Origin: an uncultured Cedecea sp.
GTDB taxonomy: Bacteria; Pseudomonadota; Gammaproteobacteria; Enterobacterales; Enterobacteriaceae
Direction of reading: 5' to 3'
Assembly: GCF_947498825.1 (NCBI RefSeq)
Contig: NZ_CANMLV010000001.1
Span: 434,001 to 498,000 of the forward strand
Length of the DNA stretch: 64,000 bases
Shown: one piece after another, positions 1 to 9,533 of the stretch
How the letters are laid out: each line of letters begins with the position of its first letter
How positions within the stretch are numbered: the first letter of the stretch is position 1
Notes under the pieces: generated by a model
Database searches by the model: none
What the model was told of the DNA's origin: nothing
The model's input: only the letters and a program-made list of their open reading frames with translations
Translations under genes and position numbers: made by a program

Positions 1-700
1 CGTCGACATTCAGATTAGTGCTCCACAACAGACGGTTGCGGTTTGGTTGTTTGATATTATTGAAGGTGAATTCTTTTTCTTTATGAATGGCGTACTCTTC
101 TGGTACATCATGGATCATGGCTCGAGCCAGAGAGGCCATATCACGTGCGGTACTATATTGTCCTGGCGAATCAAGACCATGTACCGTTTTAAACATCGTA
201 TTAGTGAGTTTTAACTGTTGGGCATAACTGTTCATCAAACTGATAAACGAATCCTGACTGCCTGCCACATAGTCAGCAATAGCAATACTGGCATCGTTTC
301 CTGATTGAATAATCACCCCTTTATTAAGGTTTTCTACAGAAACCAAATCACCCGGTTTCAGAAACATTAAAGAGGAGCCTCGCAGTTCAGGGTTCCCCGT
401 TGCCCAGGCATCTTTGCCTACAGTGACAATATCATTGAGGTTTATCTTGCCGTTTTTCAGGGCCTGCCCAACAACATAACTGGTCATGATTTTCGTTAAG
501 CTGGCAGGATCAAGTTTTTCGTCAGCACTACCTTCTGCCAGCACCTGACCACTTGAGTAATCCAGTAAGATCCATGCTTTTGCATCAATTTGCGGAGCAT
601 CGGCTATCTGAGTAGCACTCAATGCCGGAGCTGTGACCAACAGTAAGGTCGTTCCTGCGATAACAGCGCGTATCATTGCAGGCATTTGCAAGCTCTTCAT
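1..700 (-). CDS. dacC: D-alanyl-D-alanine carboxypeptidase DacC (PBP6), C-terminus cut by window edge
   Basis: Low-molecular-weight penicillin-binding protein that trims the terminal D-Ala from peptidoglycan pentapeptides in the periplasm. Translation of the minus strand from the ATG at 700 gives a signal peptide ([16 protein letters not shown]... ending near ALSA), then the serine-acylase motif SLTK about residue 67 and the SGND motif about residue 130. The stretch ending [20 protein letters not shown] matches E. coli DacC almost residue for residue. The KTG motif and the C-terminal membrane anchor lie beyond the left edge, so only about 233 residues are seen. It is divergent from gstB, as in E. 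coli. DacA is the main alternative, but the sequence fits DacC better. Confidence 0.93.
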   Translation of the reverse strand, partial: MKSLQMPAMIRAVIAGTTLLLVTAPALSATQIADAPQIDAKAWILLDYSSGQVLAEGSADEKLDPASLTKIMTSYVVGQALKNGKINLNDIVTVGKDAWATGNPELRGSSLMFLKPGDLVSVENLNKGVIIQSGNDASIAIADYVAGSQDSFISLMNSYAQQLKLTNTMFKTVHGLDSPGQYSTARDMASLARAMIHDVPEEYAIHKEKEFTFNNIKQPNRNRLLWSTNLNVD

Positions 701-980
701 AAAACCACCTGAATATCCATTTAAAGAAATGACGGCACGCGCCGCCGCGAAACCTATTCCAGGATGAGAGTAATAACCCAGCTATCCGCTAAAATAAACG
801 GTAGCCTTGGTAAAGTTTATTAAGTTTATGCTATCTCCCGCTCACATGCCTATGTTGCTGCTCATTTTTTCGGACTTTATCACCGTGATGAGTCATATTG
901 AGCGTCTGTTACTTTCAGTAAGCTGACATCAGGCCGTCGTTAAGCCATACTCAAAACCTCACTAATCCAAAGGAAAGATG

Positions 981-1607
981 ATGATTACTGTTTGGGGAAG
1001 AGATAATTCTACGAATGTAAAAAAAGTGCTCTGGTGCCTGGAAGAATTGAATTTATCCTGTCATTCCATTCCTGCTGGTGGCCAGTTTGGCCTTACTCAT
1101 GATGCAGAATATCTGGCGATGAACCCTAATGGCCTGGTTCCTTGTCTGCATGATGATGCTCACGGACTCACGTTGTGGGAATCGAACACCATTGTTCGTT
1201 ACCTGGCGGCAGAATACGGTACAGGCTCACTGTGGCTGGATAGTCCGGCAGCCCGGGCAAAAGGTGAAAAATGGATGGACTGGACCGCAACCACGCTTGC
1301 AGGCCCGCATCGCGATGTGTTTATCAGTCTGGTACGTTTTACACCTGAACAGCAAGACTCAGAACTGATTGCCAGAGGTATCGCCGCTTGTAATCAACAA
1401 TTTGCCATTGTTGATGCAGAACTGGCGCGAAAAAAATGGCTGGGGGGTGACACTTTCGGGCCTGGCGATATCGCGCTTGGTCCTGTCATCTATAATTTAT
1501 TTAGTCTGAATATTGAGTGGGATAGTGCTCCCCATTTACAGCGCTGGTATCAGCAACTGACCCAGCGCCCGGCATTCCAGAAAAAAATCATGATTGGCAT
1601 TAGCTAA
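981..1607 (+). CDS. gstB: Glutathione S-transferase GstB
   Basis: Cytosolic glutathione S-transferase, 208 residues. It has an N-terminal thioredoxin-like domain (WGRDNSTNVKKVLWCLEEL, residues about 4-22) with the conserved NPNGLVPCL cis-proline segment and the WESNTIVRYLAAEYG glutathione-binding element near residue 65. An all-alpha C-terminal domain ends in LQRWYQQLTQRPAFQKK. The whole length matches E. coli GstB, which transforms electrophiles such as bromoacetate. Two ATG codons occur at 978 and 981. The AGGA at 971-974 is better spaced for 981, and this start also matches the E. coli MITLWG start. It sits between dacC and rimO in the conserved E. coli order. Confidence 0.93.
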   Translation: MITVWGRDNSTNVKKVLWCLEELNLSCHSIPAGGQFGLTHDAEYLAMNPNGLVPCLHDDAHGLTLWESNTIVRYLAAEYGTGSLWLDSPAARAKGEKWMDWTATTLAGPHRDVFISLVRFTPEQQDSELIARGIAACNQQFAIVDAELARKKWLGGDTFGPGDIALGPVIYNLFSLNIEWDSAPHLQRWYQQLTQRPAFQKKIMIGIS

Positions 1608-1615
1608 CCTCTATT

Positions 1616-1657
1616 CGCGGCGGGTTCAGGTATATTTACACTGCCTGCCCCGCTTTT
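1616..1657 (+). terminator. Putative terminator after gstB
   Basis: A GC-rich imperfect stem (GCGGCGGG / CCCCGC with CAGG/CCTG inside) is followed by CTTTTTG just downstream of the gstB stop. Pairing is interrupted, so this is only probable. Confidence 0.45.
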
Positions 1658-1761
1658 TGTGCTTCAAAGGCATCAAAAAACCATTCATTTTCATATGACT
1701 ACATTAATCACACCGACTCACGCCCTCCATCGGGTACTGACATATCTTCTATGGACATCTC

Positions 1762-1943
1762 CCCAAAATCATTCGAGTTGTATGACAAACATTCACGTTT
1801 TGAACAACGCAAAGCGTTGACCCGTCAGGGCGAGACTCATTTATGAGTCTCGTAACGCGGCAAGTGAGAGGATCCCAATAAGCTTACGGAGGTAAGTGAT
1901 TCAGGTGAGCGACGCACAGGCAACTTGAAGTATAACGGGTATA
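1762..1943 (+). repeat. ERIC-like palindromic repeat with internal insert (copy R1)
   Basis: The right part (AGCTTACGGAGGTAAGTGAT ... GAAGTATAACGGGTATA) closely follows the enterobacterial ERIC consensus as I remember it. The left part begins with ATTCGAGTTG like copies R2-R5. An internal palindrome CGAGACTCAT/ATGAGTCTCG makes this copy longer (about 180 bp) than the others. It fills most of the 398-bp gap between gstB and rimO. Confidence 0.75.
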
Positions 1944-2005
1944 GCTGTCAGGTTGAGGGGTATGTATAATCCCCGTCAATTGTGTGCAATGTATAGAATA
2001 ATAAA

Positions 2006-3313
2006 ATGGCAAAGATTGGATTTTTATCGTTAGGCTGTCCGAAAAACCTTGTGGATTCTGAGCGGATCCTGACGGAACTTCGGACTGAAGGCTATGAAGT
2101 CGTACCGAGTTACGATGATGCCGATATGGTTATCGTCAACACCTGTGGTTTCATTGACAGTGCAGTGCAAGAGTCATTAGAAGCTATTGGAGAAGCACTA
2201 AAAGAGAACGGTAAAGTGATTGTTACCGGCTGTCTGGGTGCTAAAGAAGATCAAATTCGTGAAGTTCATCCTAAGGTGCTGGAAATTACCGGCCCTCATA
2301 GTTATGAACAAGTACTGGAGCATGTACACCACTATGTTCCCAAGCCACAACATAATCCATTTTTGAGTCTGGTACCCGAGCAAGGTGTAAAATTAACACC
2401 TCGTCATTATGCCTACCTGAAAATTTCTGAAGGCTGCGACCACCGTTGTACCTTCTGTATTATTCCGTCAATGCGCGGTGATTTAGACAGTCGCCCAATC
2501 GGTGATGTGCTTGCAGAAGCGAAACGCTTAGTCGAGTCTGGTGTTAAAGAATTGCTGGTTATCTCTCAGGATACATCAGCGTACGGCGTTGACGTTAAAC
2601 ACCGTACCGGGTTCTGGAATGGTGCACCAGTTAAAACCAGTATGGTCAGTTTGTGCGAACAGCTCTCTAAGCTGGGTGTCTGGACGCGTCTACACTATGT
2701 TTATCCTTATCCGCATGTTGATGATGTGATCCCCTTAATGGCCGAAGGAAAAATCCTGCCTTATCTGGATATTCCTCTTCAGCATGCCAGTCCGCGCATT
2801 CTTAAGTTAATGAAGCGTCCGGGTTCAGTCGATCGTCAATTGCAGCGTATCAAACAATGGCGCGAGATCTGCCCGGACTTGACCCTGCGTTCAACCTTCA
2901 TCGTAGGTTTCCCGGGAGAAACAGAAGAAGACTTCCAGATGCTGCTGGACTTCCTGAAAGAAGCTCGCCTCGACAGGGTCGGCTGCTTTAAATACAGCCC
3001 GGTTGAAGGTGCAAAAGCCAACGAACTGCCCGATCCTGTGCCGGAAGATGTCAAAGAAGATCGCTGGAATCGCTTTATGCAACTCCAGCAACAGATTTCC
3101 GCCGAACGTCTGCAAGAGAAAGTGGGCCGTGAAATTCTGGTAATGATTGATGAAGTTGATGAAGAAGGTGCGATAGGCCGCAGTATGGCTGATGCCCCTG
3201 AAATTGACGGTGCAGTCTACTTAAACGGGACCACCAAGGTGAAACCAGGGGATGTCGTGCGCGTCAAAGTTGAAAACGCCGATGAATATGACCTGTGGGG
3301 TTCACTGGTCTGA
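2006..3313 (+). CDS. rimO: Ribosomal protein S12 methylthiotransferase RimO
   Basis: Radical-SAM enzyme that adds a methylthio group to Asp89 of ribosomal protein S12. It has 435 residues, close to the E. coli length. The UPF0004 N-terminal domain (residues 4-120) carries the auxiliary-cluster cysteines in LGCPKN, NTCGF and TGCLG. The radical-SAM CxxxCxxC motif is CDHRCTFC near residue 145. A TRAM domain closes the C-terminus (after about residue 370). The ATG at 2006 gives a protein starting [11 protein letters not shown], slightly shorter at the N-terminus than E. coli RimO. No strong Shine-Dalgarno is visible, so the start is the least sure part. It is convergent with gsiD across a repeat and a hairpin. 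Confidence 0.95.
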   Translation: MAKIGFLSLGCPKNLVDSERILTELRTEGYEVVPSYDDADMVIVNTCGFIDSAVQESLEAIGEALKENGKVIVTGCLGAKEDQIREVHPKVLEITGPHSYEQVLEHVHHYVPKPQHNPFLSLVPEQGVKLTPRHYAYLKISEGCDHRCTFCIIPSMRGDLDSRPIGDVLAEAKRLVESGVKELLVISQDTSAYGVDVKHRTGFWNGAPVKTSMVSLCEQLSKLGVWTRLHYVYPYPHVDDVIPLMAEGKILPYLDIPLQHASPRILKLMKRPGSVDRQLQRIKQWREICPDLTLRSTFIVGFPGETEEDFQMLLDFLKEARLDRVGCFKYSPVEGAKANELPDPVPEDVKEDRWNRFMQLQQQISAERLQEKVGREILVMIDEVDEEGAIGRSMADAPEIDGAVYLNGTTKVKPGDVVRVKVENADEYDLWGSLV

Positions 3314-3321
3314 TAAATGTG

Positions 3322-3442
3322 TACCTCAAATAATTCGAGTTGCTTGTAGGTGCCAAGCTCATGCCGTCAATGAACATAGATACACTATGTGATTCGACGG
3401 CATGAATGCCAGCAACACCCAGACGGCTTGAAGTATGAGGCA
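3322..3442. repeat. ERIC-related palindromic repeat (copy R2)
   Basis: About 120-bp imperfect palindrome. The outer arms are AATTCGAGTTGCTTG and the GGCTTGAAGTATGA end, with inner arms ATGCCGTC/GACGGCAT around CATAGATACACTATG. It shares architecture and many bases with R3, R4 and R5. It occupies the gap between the convergent rimO and gsiD genes. Confidence 0.8.
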
Positions 3443-3446
3443 TCGC

Positions 3447-3470
3447 CCCTTTCCTCATCACAGGAAAGGG
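3447..3470. terminator. Bidirectional stem-loop between rimO and gsiD
   Basis: Perfect 9-bp inverted repeat CCCTTTCCT / AGGAAAGGG with a 6-base loop, immediately before the gsiD stop codon. T-runs are short on both sides, so it may work as a weak bidirectional terminator or a 3'-end stabiliser. Confidence 0.55.
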
Positions 3471-3476
3471 AGATTA

Positions 3477-4388
3477 TTAACCTTTCAGTTTTGGATCCAG
3501 TGCGTCACGTAGCCCATCGCCCAATAAGTTAAACGCCAGTACAGTAAAGAATATTGCCAGGCTTGGAAAAATAGCCACATGCGGCGCTATAACCATATCA
3601 GCCCGCGCCTCATTGAGCATCGCTCCCCATTCAGGTGTCGGGGGCTGTGCTCCCAGTCCGAGGAATGACAAACTGGCGGCAGAGATAATCGACGTTCCAA
3701 TACGCATAGTAAAATAAACCACTATCGATGACACCGTCCCGGGTAACAGATGGCGGAAGATAATGGTAGCGTCTGAAGCGCCAATACTGCGGGCTGACTC
3801 AATATAGGTTTGTTGTTTTAGCACCAGCGTATTGCCACGAACCAGGCGAGCAAAGGCCGGGATACTAAAGATGGCAACAGCGATGATAACATTCGTCATC
3901 CCACTGCCCATCACCGCCACTACCGCAATCGCCAGCAAGATCCCCGGGAAGGCAAATAATACATCGCAGATACGCATGATAATGCGGTCCCACAGACCTT
4001 CATAATACCCCGCCAGCAAGCCAAAAAAAGTGCCGATCATGGCACCAATCAGCACCGAAAAGACACCTGCAGCTAATGAGATACGTGCGCCTACCAGTAC
4101 CCGGCTGAAAATATCCCGACCCAGTGAATCAACGCCAAACCAGTGGCTGAGTGAAGGCCCGGCATTAAGCTTTTCGTAATCGAAATAGTTCTCCGCATTA
4201 TAAGGTACAATCCACGGAGCAATCAGAGCGACCGCTATCAGCAAAACGATAAAGCCCCCGGAGATCATCGCCACCGGCTGGCGGGAAATACGTCGTAAGA
4301 AGGTCTGCCAGGGAGTATTCATCCTTCCTGGTTTCACAATAGGCATAGCATTGAGAATGGCCTGGCGTCGCCAGTTAAACAGCTTCAT
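3477..4388 (-). CDS. gsiD: Glutathione ABC transporter permease GsiD
   Basis: Inner-membrane permease of the glutathione importer GsiABCD, 303 residues, the same length as the E. coli protein. It belongs to the Dpp/Opp permease family. An N-terminal cytoplasmic stretch ([20 protein letters not shown]) precedes a first membrane helix about residues 37-59, the family motif [14 protein letters not shown], and five further helices. The EAA-loop sequence ESARSIGAS contacts the ATPase. The C-terminus [17 protein letters not shown] is typical. Its start overlaps the gsiC stop by 4 bases, implying translational coupling in a gsiA-B-C-D operon. Confidence 0.96.
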   Translation of the reverse strand: MKLFNWRRQAILNAMPIVKPGRMNTPWQTFLRRISRQPVAMISGGFIVLLIAVALIAPWIVPYNAENYFDYEKLNAGPSLSHWFGVDSLGRDIFSRVLVGARISLAAGVFSVLIGAMIGTFFGLLAGYYEGLWDRIIMRICDVLFAFPGILLAIAVVAVMGSGMTNVIIAVAIFSIPAFARLVRGNTLVLKQQTYIESARSIGASDATIIFRHLLPGTVSSIVVYFTMRIGTSIISAASLSFLGLGAQPPTPEWGAMLNEARADMVIAPHVAIFPSLAIFFTVLAFNLLGDGLRDALDPKLKG

Positions 4389-5311
4389 CCTGATTGATAC
4401 CTGATGGTCGGGTTAATGGCGGCATAGAGAAGATCCACCACTAAGTTAATCACAATAAACTCCAGCGAAAATAACAGCACTTCGGCCTGAATCACCGGAT
4501 AATCGCGCATTTCAACCGAGTCCACCAGTAACCGTCCAAGCCCTGGCCAGTTAAATACCTTTTCGATAACTATCGATCCCCCCAGCAAAAAACCAAACTG
4601 AAGGCCCATCATGGTCAATACCGGGATCATGGCATTACGCAGGCCATGTCGGGTAATGACAAGAGTTTCGCTTAAGCCTTTAGCACGGGCGGTGCGGATA
4701 TAATCTTCCTGTAGCACCTCTACAAATGAGGCGCGGGTAAAACGAGCCATGACTGCAGCGACGGCGGCCCCCAGAGCCAGCGAGGGTAAAATATAGTGTT
4801 GCCAGCTATCTGCGCCGACCGTCGGTAACCAGCCCAGCTCAACTGAGAATATCTGCATCAGCAGCATCCCTAAAGCAAAAGCCGGAAAAGAGATACCCGA
4901 CACAGCAATCACCATACTCAGTGTATCCGGCCAGCGATTACGCCAAACCGCCGCAACAATACCAATAATCAATCCAAATAATGTCGCCCATGCCATGCTG
5001 GCAAGCGTCAGCAGTAATGTGGGCATAAAACGACTGGCGATTTCTTCCGTGACCGGGCGTTTTGAAACCAGTGAAGTGCCGAAATCACCATGCAGGATAT
5101 TACCCATATAGTGCAGGAACTGTGACCATAACGGTCTGTTCAAACCCAGCTCTTCGCGAACCAGCTCAATAACCGAGGCGTCCGCCTCGGGTCCGGCAAT
5201 AATACGCGCAGGGTCACCCGGTAACAGATGAACGAATAAAAACACAATCACTGCCACAATCAGCAGTGTCGGAATCAACCCCAACAGACGTTTGAGGAAA
5301 TAATTGAACAA
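4385..5311 (-). CDS. gsiC: Glutathione ABC transporter permease GsiC (TTG start proposed)
   Basis: Second permease of the glutathione importer, about 308 residues from the start chosen here. Six helices, the [15 protein letters not shown] signature of DppB-type permeases, and the EAA motif region [12 protein letters not shown] are present. The E. coli protein begins [14 protein letters not shown]. Here the matching residue is the TTG at 5311 ([14 protein letters not shown]), preceded by AGGGG five bases away. A longer reading frame from an ATG at 5401 would add about 30 residues with no counterpart in the family, and it would run through two stem-loops. I therefore prefer TTG. It overlaps gsiD by 4 bases. 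Confidence 0.9.
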   Translation of the reverse strand: MFNYFLKRLLGLIPTLLIVAVIVFLFVHLLPGDPARIIAGPEADASVIELVREELGLNRPLWSQFLHYMGNILHGDFGTSLVSKRPVTEEIASRFMPTLLLTLASMAWATLFGLIIGIVAAVWRNRWPDTLSMVIAVSGISFPAFALGMLLMQIFSVELGWLPTVGADSWQHYILPSLALGAAVAAVMARFTRASFVEVLQEDYIRTARAKGLSETLVITRHGLRNAMIPVLTMMGLQFGFLLGGSIVIEKVFNWPGLGRLLVDSVEMRDYPVIQAEVLLFSLEFIVINLVVDLLYAAINPTIRYQSG

Positions 5312-5333
5312 TATTGCCCCTGTCACACAAAAA

Positions 5334-5354
5334 GGCAAAGCAATCTGCCTTGCC
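5334..5354 (-). terminator. Stem-loop with T-run between gsiB and gsiC (possible attenuator)
   Basis: Read on the minus strand: GGCAAGGC, loop AGATT, GCTTTGCC, then TTTTTG. This is an intrinsic-terminator shape inside the operon, just ahead of the proposed gsiC start at 5311. It would let the binding-protein gene be expressed above the permease genes. Confidence 0.5.
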
Positions 5355-5369
5355 ACAGAAAAACCAATA

Positions 5370-5394
5370 ATGGATGGCGCGCAGCACCATCCAT
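5370..5394 (-). other. Intercistronic hairpin between gsiB and gsiC
   Basis: Perfect 8-bp arms ATGGATGG / CCATCCAT with a 9-base loop lie just downstream of the gsiB stop. Such hairpins often protect the upstream binding-protein message. It also argues against an upstream start for gsiC. Confidence 0.5.
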
Positions 5395-5417
5395 CCTGCA
5401 CGGATTTTAAGCAAAAA

Positions 5418-6956
5418 TTATTTTAAATCAGCATCATCAAAACTAAAACCGGTATCTGGCATCACATAAAATCCGGTTAAGTTTTTGTTGTGTGCCGAAA
5501 CAAGCTTCTCGACCACTAAAGGTACCCACGGAGATTCTTTCCAAATAATATCCTGAGCGTCTTTATAAAGTCTGGCTTTCTCTTCAGGTTTGGTTGTTTT
5601 TAATGCTGCCGTCAAATCACTGTCAACCTGCGGATTATTATAAAACGCGGTATTAAACAGCGTAGGTGGCCAGTTAGTTGCGGCAAAAAGCGGTGATAAT
5701 GCCCAGTCAGCCTCTCCGGTAGACGCTGTCCAGCCGGTATAGAACATTCTGACACCACTCTCTTTTTGCCCTTTACCTTCAACTTCTGCCGCACGCTGTC
5801 CGGCATCCATCGCGGTCAGTTTGACCTTAACGCCTATCTGGGCCAGCTGTTGCTGGGTAAACTGTAACACTTTTTGCGCGGTACTGTGATTATGGGAAGA
5901 CCAAAGTGTTGTTTCAAATCCATTTGGATAACCCGCTTCTGCTAATAACTGTTTTGCTTTAGCAGGATCATAAGGCCAGGGTTTGAACTGAACAGAATAA
6001 GCGATAGCCGGAGGCACAACGCCCTCAGCTGGGGTAGCATAACCTGCGAAAGCCACTTTCACCAACGCGTCACGGTTAATTGCATAGTTAATGGCTTCAC
6101 GAACTTTTGGGTTATCAAAAGGTTTTTGCGTCACATTCATACTAATATAACGCTGCATAATTGACGGCGATGCCACGAGTTCAATTTTGCTATTTTTCTC
6201 TAAAATACCGGCTTGCTCGTAAGGGATCGGGAAGGCAAATTGCGCTTCACCTGTCTGGAGCATTGCTGCGCGGGTATTGTTATCAACAACAGGTCGCCAA
6301 GTGATGCTGTCAAGTTTTGGTAAGCCCGGTTGCCAGTAACCGGCAAACTTTTTCACTTTGACAAAGTCGGTCTGATTCCAAGTTTCCAGCTGATACTGTC
6401 CTGTTCCTACCGGGTGAAAACCGATATCTTTGCCATATTTTTGCAACGCGGCAGGTGAGATCATCGCTGTCGCCGGGTGTGCCAGAACGTTAATAAACGC
6501 TGAGAATGGCTGTTTTAAGGTGATTTTAACTGTTTTTGGATCGATAACCTCGGTGCTGTCAATCAAGCGATAGAGATTATAACGCTTAAGCCGGTTCTCC
6601 GGATTACTGGCACGATCAAGGTTGGCCTTCACCGCCTGTGCATTGAAGTCTGTCCCGTCCTGAAATTTAACGTCAGAACGCAAGACAACCGTATAGTCCA
6701 GGCCATTTTCCGACACACTGTAGCTCTCAGCCAAAACATTTTTAAGTTTCATATCTTTATCAAGGCCGAATAACCCTTGATAAAAAGACTTTGCCACTGC
6801 CTGAGAAAGTGTATCGTTAGCATCATAAGGATCTAACGTCGTGAGATTAGATCCCACAGCCACGACGATATCTTTGACAGCAAATGCAGGTGAAGCCATA
6901 AATGCCGAGGCAAGCCCCGCGGAAATCAACCATTTTTGCGTGCGACGAATTGTCAT
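5418..6956 (-). CDS. gsiB: Glutathione-binding periplasmic protein GsiB
   Basis: Extracellular solute-binding protein (family 5, DppA/OppA type) that captures glutathione for GsiABCD. It has 512 residues from the ATG at 6956, equal to the E. coli length. That ATG has GGAGAAAAAT upstream, and a signal peptide follows ([20 protein letters not shown]... cleaved after AFA). An in-frame upstream ATG exists but would place a non-signal stretch before the signal peptide. Family motifs include the N-terminal [15 protein letters not shown] and the central [19 protein letters not shown]. It is the second gene of the operon, 19 bases after gsiA. Confidence 0.96.
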   Translation of the reverse strand: MTIRRTQKWLISAGLASAFMASPAFAVKDIVVAVGSNLTTLDPYDANDTLSQAVAKSFYQGLFGLDKDMKLKNVLAESYSVSENGLDYTVVLRSDVKFQDGTDFNAQAVKANLDRASNPENRLKRYNLYRLIDSTEVIDPKTVKITLKQPFSAFINVLAHPATAMISPAALQKYGKDIGFHPVGTGQYQLETWNQTDFVKVKKFAGYWQPGLPKLDSITWRPVVDNNTRAAMLQTGEAQFAFPIPYEQAGILEKNSKIELVASPSIMQRYISMNVTQKPFDNPKVREAINYAINRDALVKVAFAGYATPAEGVVPPAIAYSVQFKPWPYDPAKAKQLLAEAGYPNGFETTLWSSHNHSTAQKVLQFTQQQLAQIGVKVKLTAMDAGQRAAEVEGKGQKESGVRMFYTGWTASTGEADWALSPLFAATNWPPTLFNTAFYNNPQVDSDLTAALKTTKPEEKARLYKDAQDIIWKESPWVPLVVEKLVSAHNKNLTGFYVMPDTGFSFDDADLK

Positions 6957-6975
6957 TATTTTTCTCCAGGGCTCT

Positions 6976-8850
6976 TTAAACACGATTTTCACTACTACCG
7001 ATAGTATGCCGGGCAACAAAGTGTCCGGGCGCTATTTCAACTAAGGGCGCGATATAGGGTTCATCTCCCAGGTTCCGCACTGCACTTGACGTGCCATCTG
7101 AAACAAGTACCGGTTTTCGCCCCTGGAATGTAGGGTCTGCTACTGGCACCGCTGCCATCAGTTTACGGGTATAGGGATGTTGCGGGTTTTCAAATACGGC
7201 GCTGCGCGGGCCAATCTCAACGATTTGTCCCAGGTACATCACAGCCACCCGGTGACTGATGCGCTCCACCACAGCCATATCATGTGAGATAAACAAAAAG
7301 GCAATACCCAATTCCTGCTGTAAATCGAGTAATAAATTAATTATCTGAGCGCGTATGGAGACATCCAGCGCAGAAACAGACTCATCAGCAATGACAACTT
7401 TAGGATTCAGGGCTAAAGCGCGAGCAATGCAAATACGCTGGCGTTGACCACCTGAAAACTCATGGGGATAGCGTGAAGCATGTTCCGGCAGTAAACCCAC
7501 TCGCTCCAGCAGCGAGGCAACCCGGAGTTCTGCTTGCTCAGGCTTCATGACCTTATGTACTAATAAAGGCTCGAGAATCGAGTACCCCACGGTCTGGCGG
7601 GGGTCAAGGGACGCATAAGGGTCCTGAAAGATAAACTGGATATCTTTACGTATCGACTGCATGTCAGCATTAGAAAGATTATCTATCCGCCTGCCATCAA
7701 AACTGATGGTGCCACTCTGATTTTTCACCAAACGCAGTAATGAACGTCCGGTCGTCGATTTACCGCTGCCTGATTCGCCGACCAGCGCCAAGGTTTCTCC
7801 GGGGCGTAAATCGAAGCTGACTTTTTCTACCGCATGGACTTGACGTTTAACACGGTTAAAAATACCACCGCGGATCGGAAAACGTGTGACTAAGTCGCGT
7901 ACTTCAAGAATGGGTTTTGCCCCTGCCGGAATGGTATCTTGCGACGGAAAGGTGATTAATTTATCAGAGCCATCTGAAGAGATAACCGGAAACTTTTGAG
8001 GAAGTGCATGTCCTGTCATCGCACCAAGACGAGGTACTGCTGCCAGTAATGACTGAGTGTAACGATGCTGAGGATGACGAAAAATCTGTTCAACCGGGCC
8101 ACTTTCAACCGCCTGGCCTCGATACATGACTAATACACGATCGGCAATATCCGCCACTACGCCCATGTCGTGGGTAATAAAAATCACCCCCATCTGCATC
8201 TCTTCTTGCAGAACGCGGATCAGTTGCAAAATTTTCGCCTGGATAGTGACATCCAGAGCCGTTGTCGGTTCGTCCGCAATCAGGACTGCCGGGCGACATG
8301 ACAGCGCCATTGCAATCATCACTCGTTGACGCATGCCGCCTGAGAGCTGATGCGGAAAACGATTCAGTATATCGCGGGCATCCGGAATACGAACTCTTTC
8401 CAGCATCAGCCGGGCTTCTTCAAGCGCTCTTTTATGTCCGATTTTCTGATGTAACTGAATCGCCTCAGCGATTTGTACGCCAACGGTAAATACCGGATTA
8501 AGCGAAGTCATCGGCTCCTGAAAGATCATGGCGATATCCGCGCCTCTGACATTACGCATCTGGGCATTGCTCATTTCCAGCAAATTAGTCACTTGCTGAC
8601 TTCTGCGGCGTAACAACAATTCTTCACAGGTCATCTGACTGCCAGACTCACTCAGCAAGCGCATCAAGGCCAGGCCAGTGACAGACTTACCTGAACCCGA
8701 CTCTCCGACAATCGCCAAGGTTTCACCCCGCCCCAACGTAAAGGAAAGATTTTCCACCGCCGGTACTAACTGACCTTGTTGCTCAAAACGGATCGTTAAA
8801 TCGCGTACTGAAAGCACGTGATCGGTAGCAAGGACATGATTAAGCGGCAT
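6976..8850 (-). CDS. gsiA: Glutathione ABC transporter ATP-binding protein GsiA
   Basis: Fused double-ATPase subunit of the glutathione importer, 624 residues. The first nucleotide-binding domain has Walker A GESGSGKS (about residue 50), signature LSGGMRQR and Walker B VLIADEP. The second has GESGSGKS (about residue 355), FSGGQRQR and VVIADES. Oligopeptide-transporter C-terminal motifs follow each domain ([30 protein letters not shown]). It heads the gsi operon here. In E. coli the isoaspartyl peptidase gene iaaA precedes it, and no such gene is present between gsiA and cpdB in this window. Confidence 0.96.
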   Translation of the reverse strand: MPLNHVLATDHVLSVRDLTIRFEQQGQLVPAVENLSFTLGRGETLAIVGESGSGKSVTGLALMRLLSESGSQMTCEELLLRRRSQQVTNLLEMSNAQMRNVRGADIAMIFQEPMTSLNPVFTVGVQIAEAIQLHQKIGHKRALEEARLMLERVRIPDARDILNRFPHQLSGGMRQRVMIAMALSCRPAVLIADEPTTALDVTIQAKILQLIRVLQEEMQMGVIFITHDMGVVADIADRVLVMYRGQAVESGPVEQIFRHPQHRYTQSLLAAVPRLGAMTGHALPQKFPVISSDGSDKLITFPSQDTIPAGAKPILEVRDLVTRFPIRGGIFNRVKRQVHAVEKVSFDLRPGETLALVGESGSGKSTTGRSLLRLVKNQSGTISFDGRRIDNLSNADMQSIRKDIQFIFQDPYASLDPRQTVGYSILEPLLVHKVMKPEQAELRVASLLERVGLLPEHASRYPHEFSGGQRQRICIARALALNPKVVIADESVSALDVSIRAQIINLLLDLQQELGIAFLFISHDMAVVERISHRVAVMYLGQIVEIGPRSAVFENPQHPYTRKLMAAVPVADPTFQGRKPVLVSDGTSSAVRNLGDEPYIAPLVEIAPGHFVARHTIGSSENRV

Positions 8851-9203
8851 CCTCTCTCCTTTTCATCATCAATACCTGCGGAGCCTCATTGCCTGGAGAC
8901 ATCCCTTCTCAGTTTAAGGGTAAGGTTATGTTGTCTTGCTTAGCACTCGCGAGAAAGCTGCCTGTATTATCTGGAAACAACGTCTTTCCCCATAAAAGCA
9001 TGCTCAGCGTTTTGTTGCAAATTTAGCAGTACGGATGGCAAATCGCCGGATAAATTCAAATCTGTGACCGGGATTAAAATCAATCACGATAAAAAGATGA
9101 AAACCGTGATTTATCACGACTAAGTGACTAATGTTTGCAGTGTACTATCACTAAAACTTGAATCAATGCACATTTAAGCATTTCTTATCCTGGTTTTGTT
9201 GTT
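8851..9203. promoter_or_regulatory. Upstream region of the gsi operon with a 14-bp palindrome
   Basis: Non-coding stretch that must hold the gsiA promoter. The most visible signal is the palindrome CGTGATTTATCACG at 9105-9118, with a further ATCACGAT half-site at 9083-9090. This looks like a regulator-binding site. I do not recognise the regulator. Confidence 0.35.
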
Positions 9204-9330
9204 TATACCCTAAATAATTCAAGTTGCTTGTAGGCGCAGAGTCAATCCTGGCGATGAGCATAGATAAACTATGTGATTTGGCAGGATTGACGAAGGTAAC
9301 ACCCAAGCAACTTGAAGTATGACGGGTATA
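9204..9330. repeat. ERIC-related palindromic repeat (copy R3)
   Basis: 127-bp element starting TATACCC and ending GACGGGTATA. Outer arms are CAAGTTGCTTG / CAAGCAACTTG, inner arms GTCAATCCTG / CAGGATTGAC, and the centre is CATAGATAAACTATG. Length and termini equal those of ERIC elements. It abuts R4. Confidence 0.85.
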
Positions 9331-9454
9331 TACCCCAAACAATTCGAGTTACTTGTAGGCGCCAAGTTCAGCCCGTCAATGAGCACAGACAAACTATGTG
9401 ATTCGACGAGATGAACGTAGGCAATCCCCAGGCAACTTGACGTATGACAGGGAT
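9327..9454. repeat. ERIC-related palindromic repeat (copy R4), tandem with R3
   Basis: About 128 bp, again starting with TATACCCC AAACAATTCGAGTT and ending GCAACTTGACGTATGACAGGG. It shares its first bases with the end of R3, so the two are direct tandem copies sharing the TATA junction. It lies upstream of cpdB. Confidence 0.85.
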
Positions 9455-9533
9455 ATTGGGTCGAAGTATTCGCGCTCAGCACTCACATTAGAAAAACCAT
9501 TTTTGCGTACAGAAGCAATTAAGGAGAGGTATC

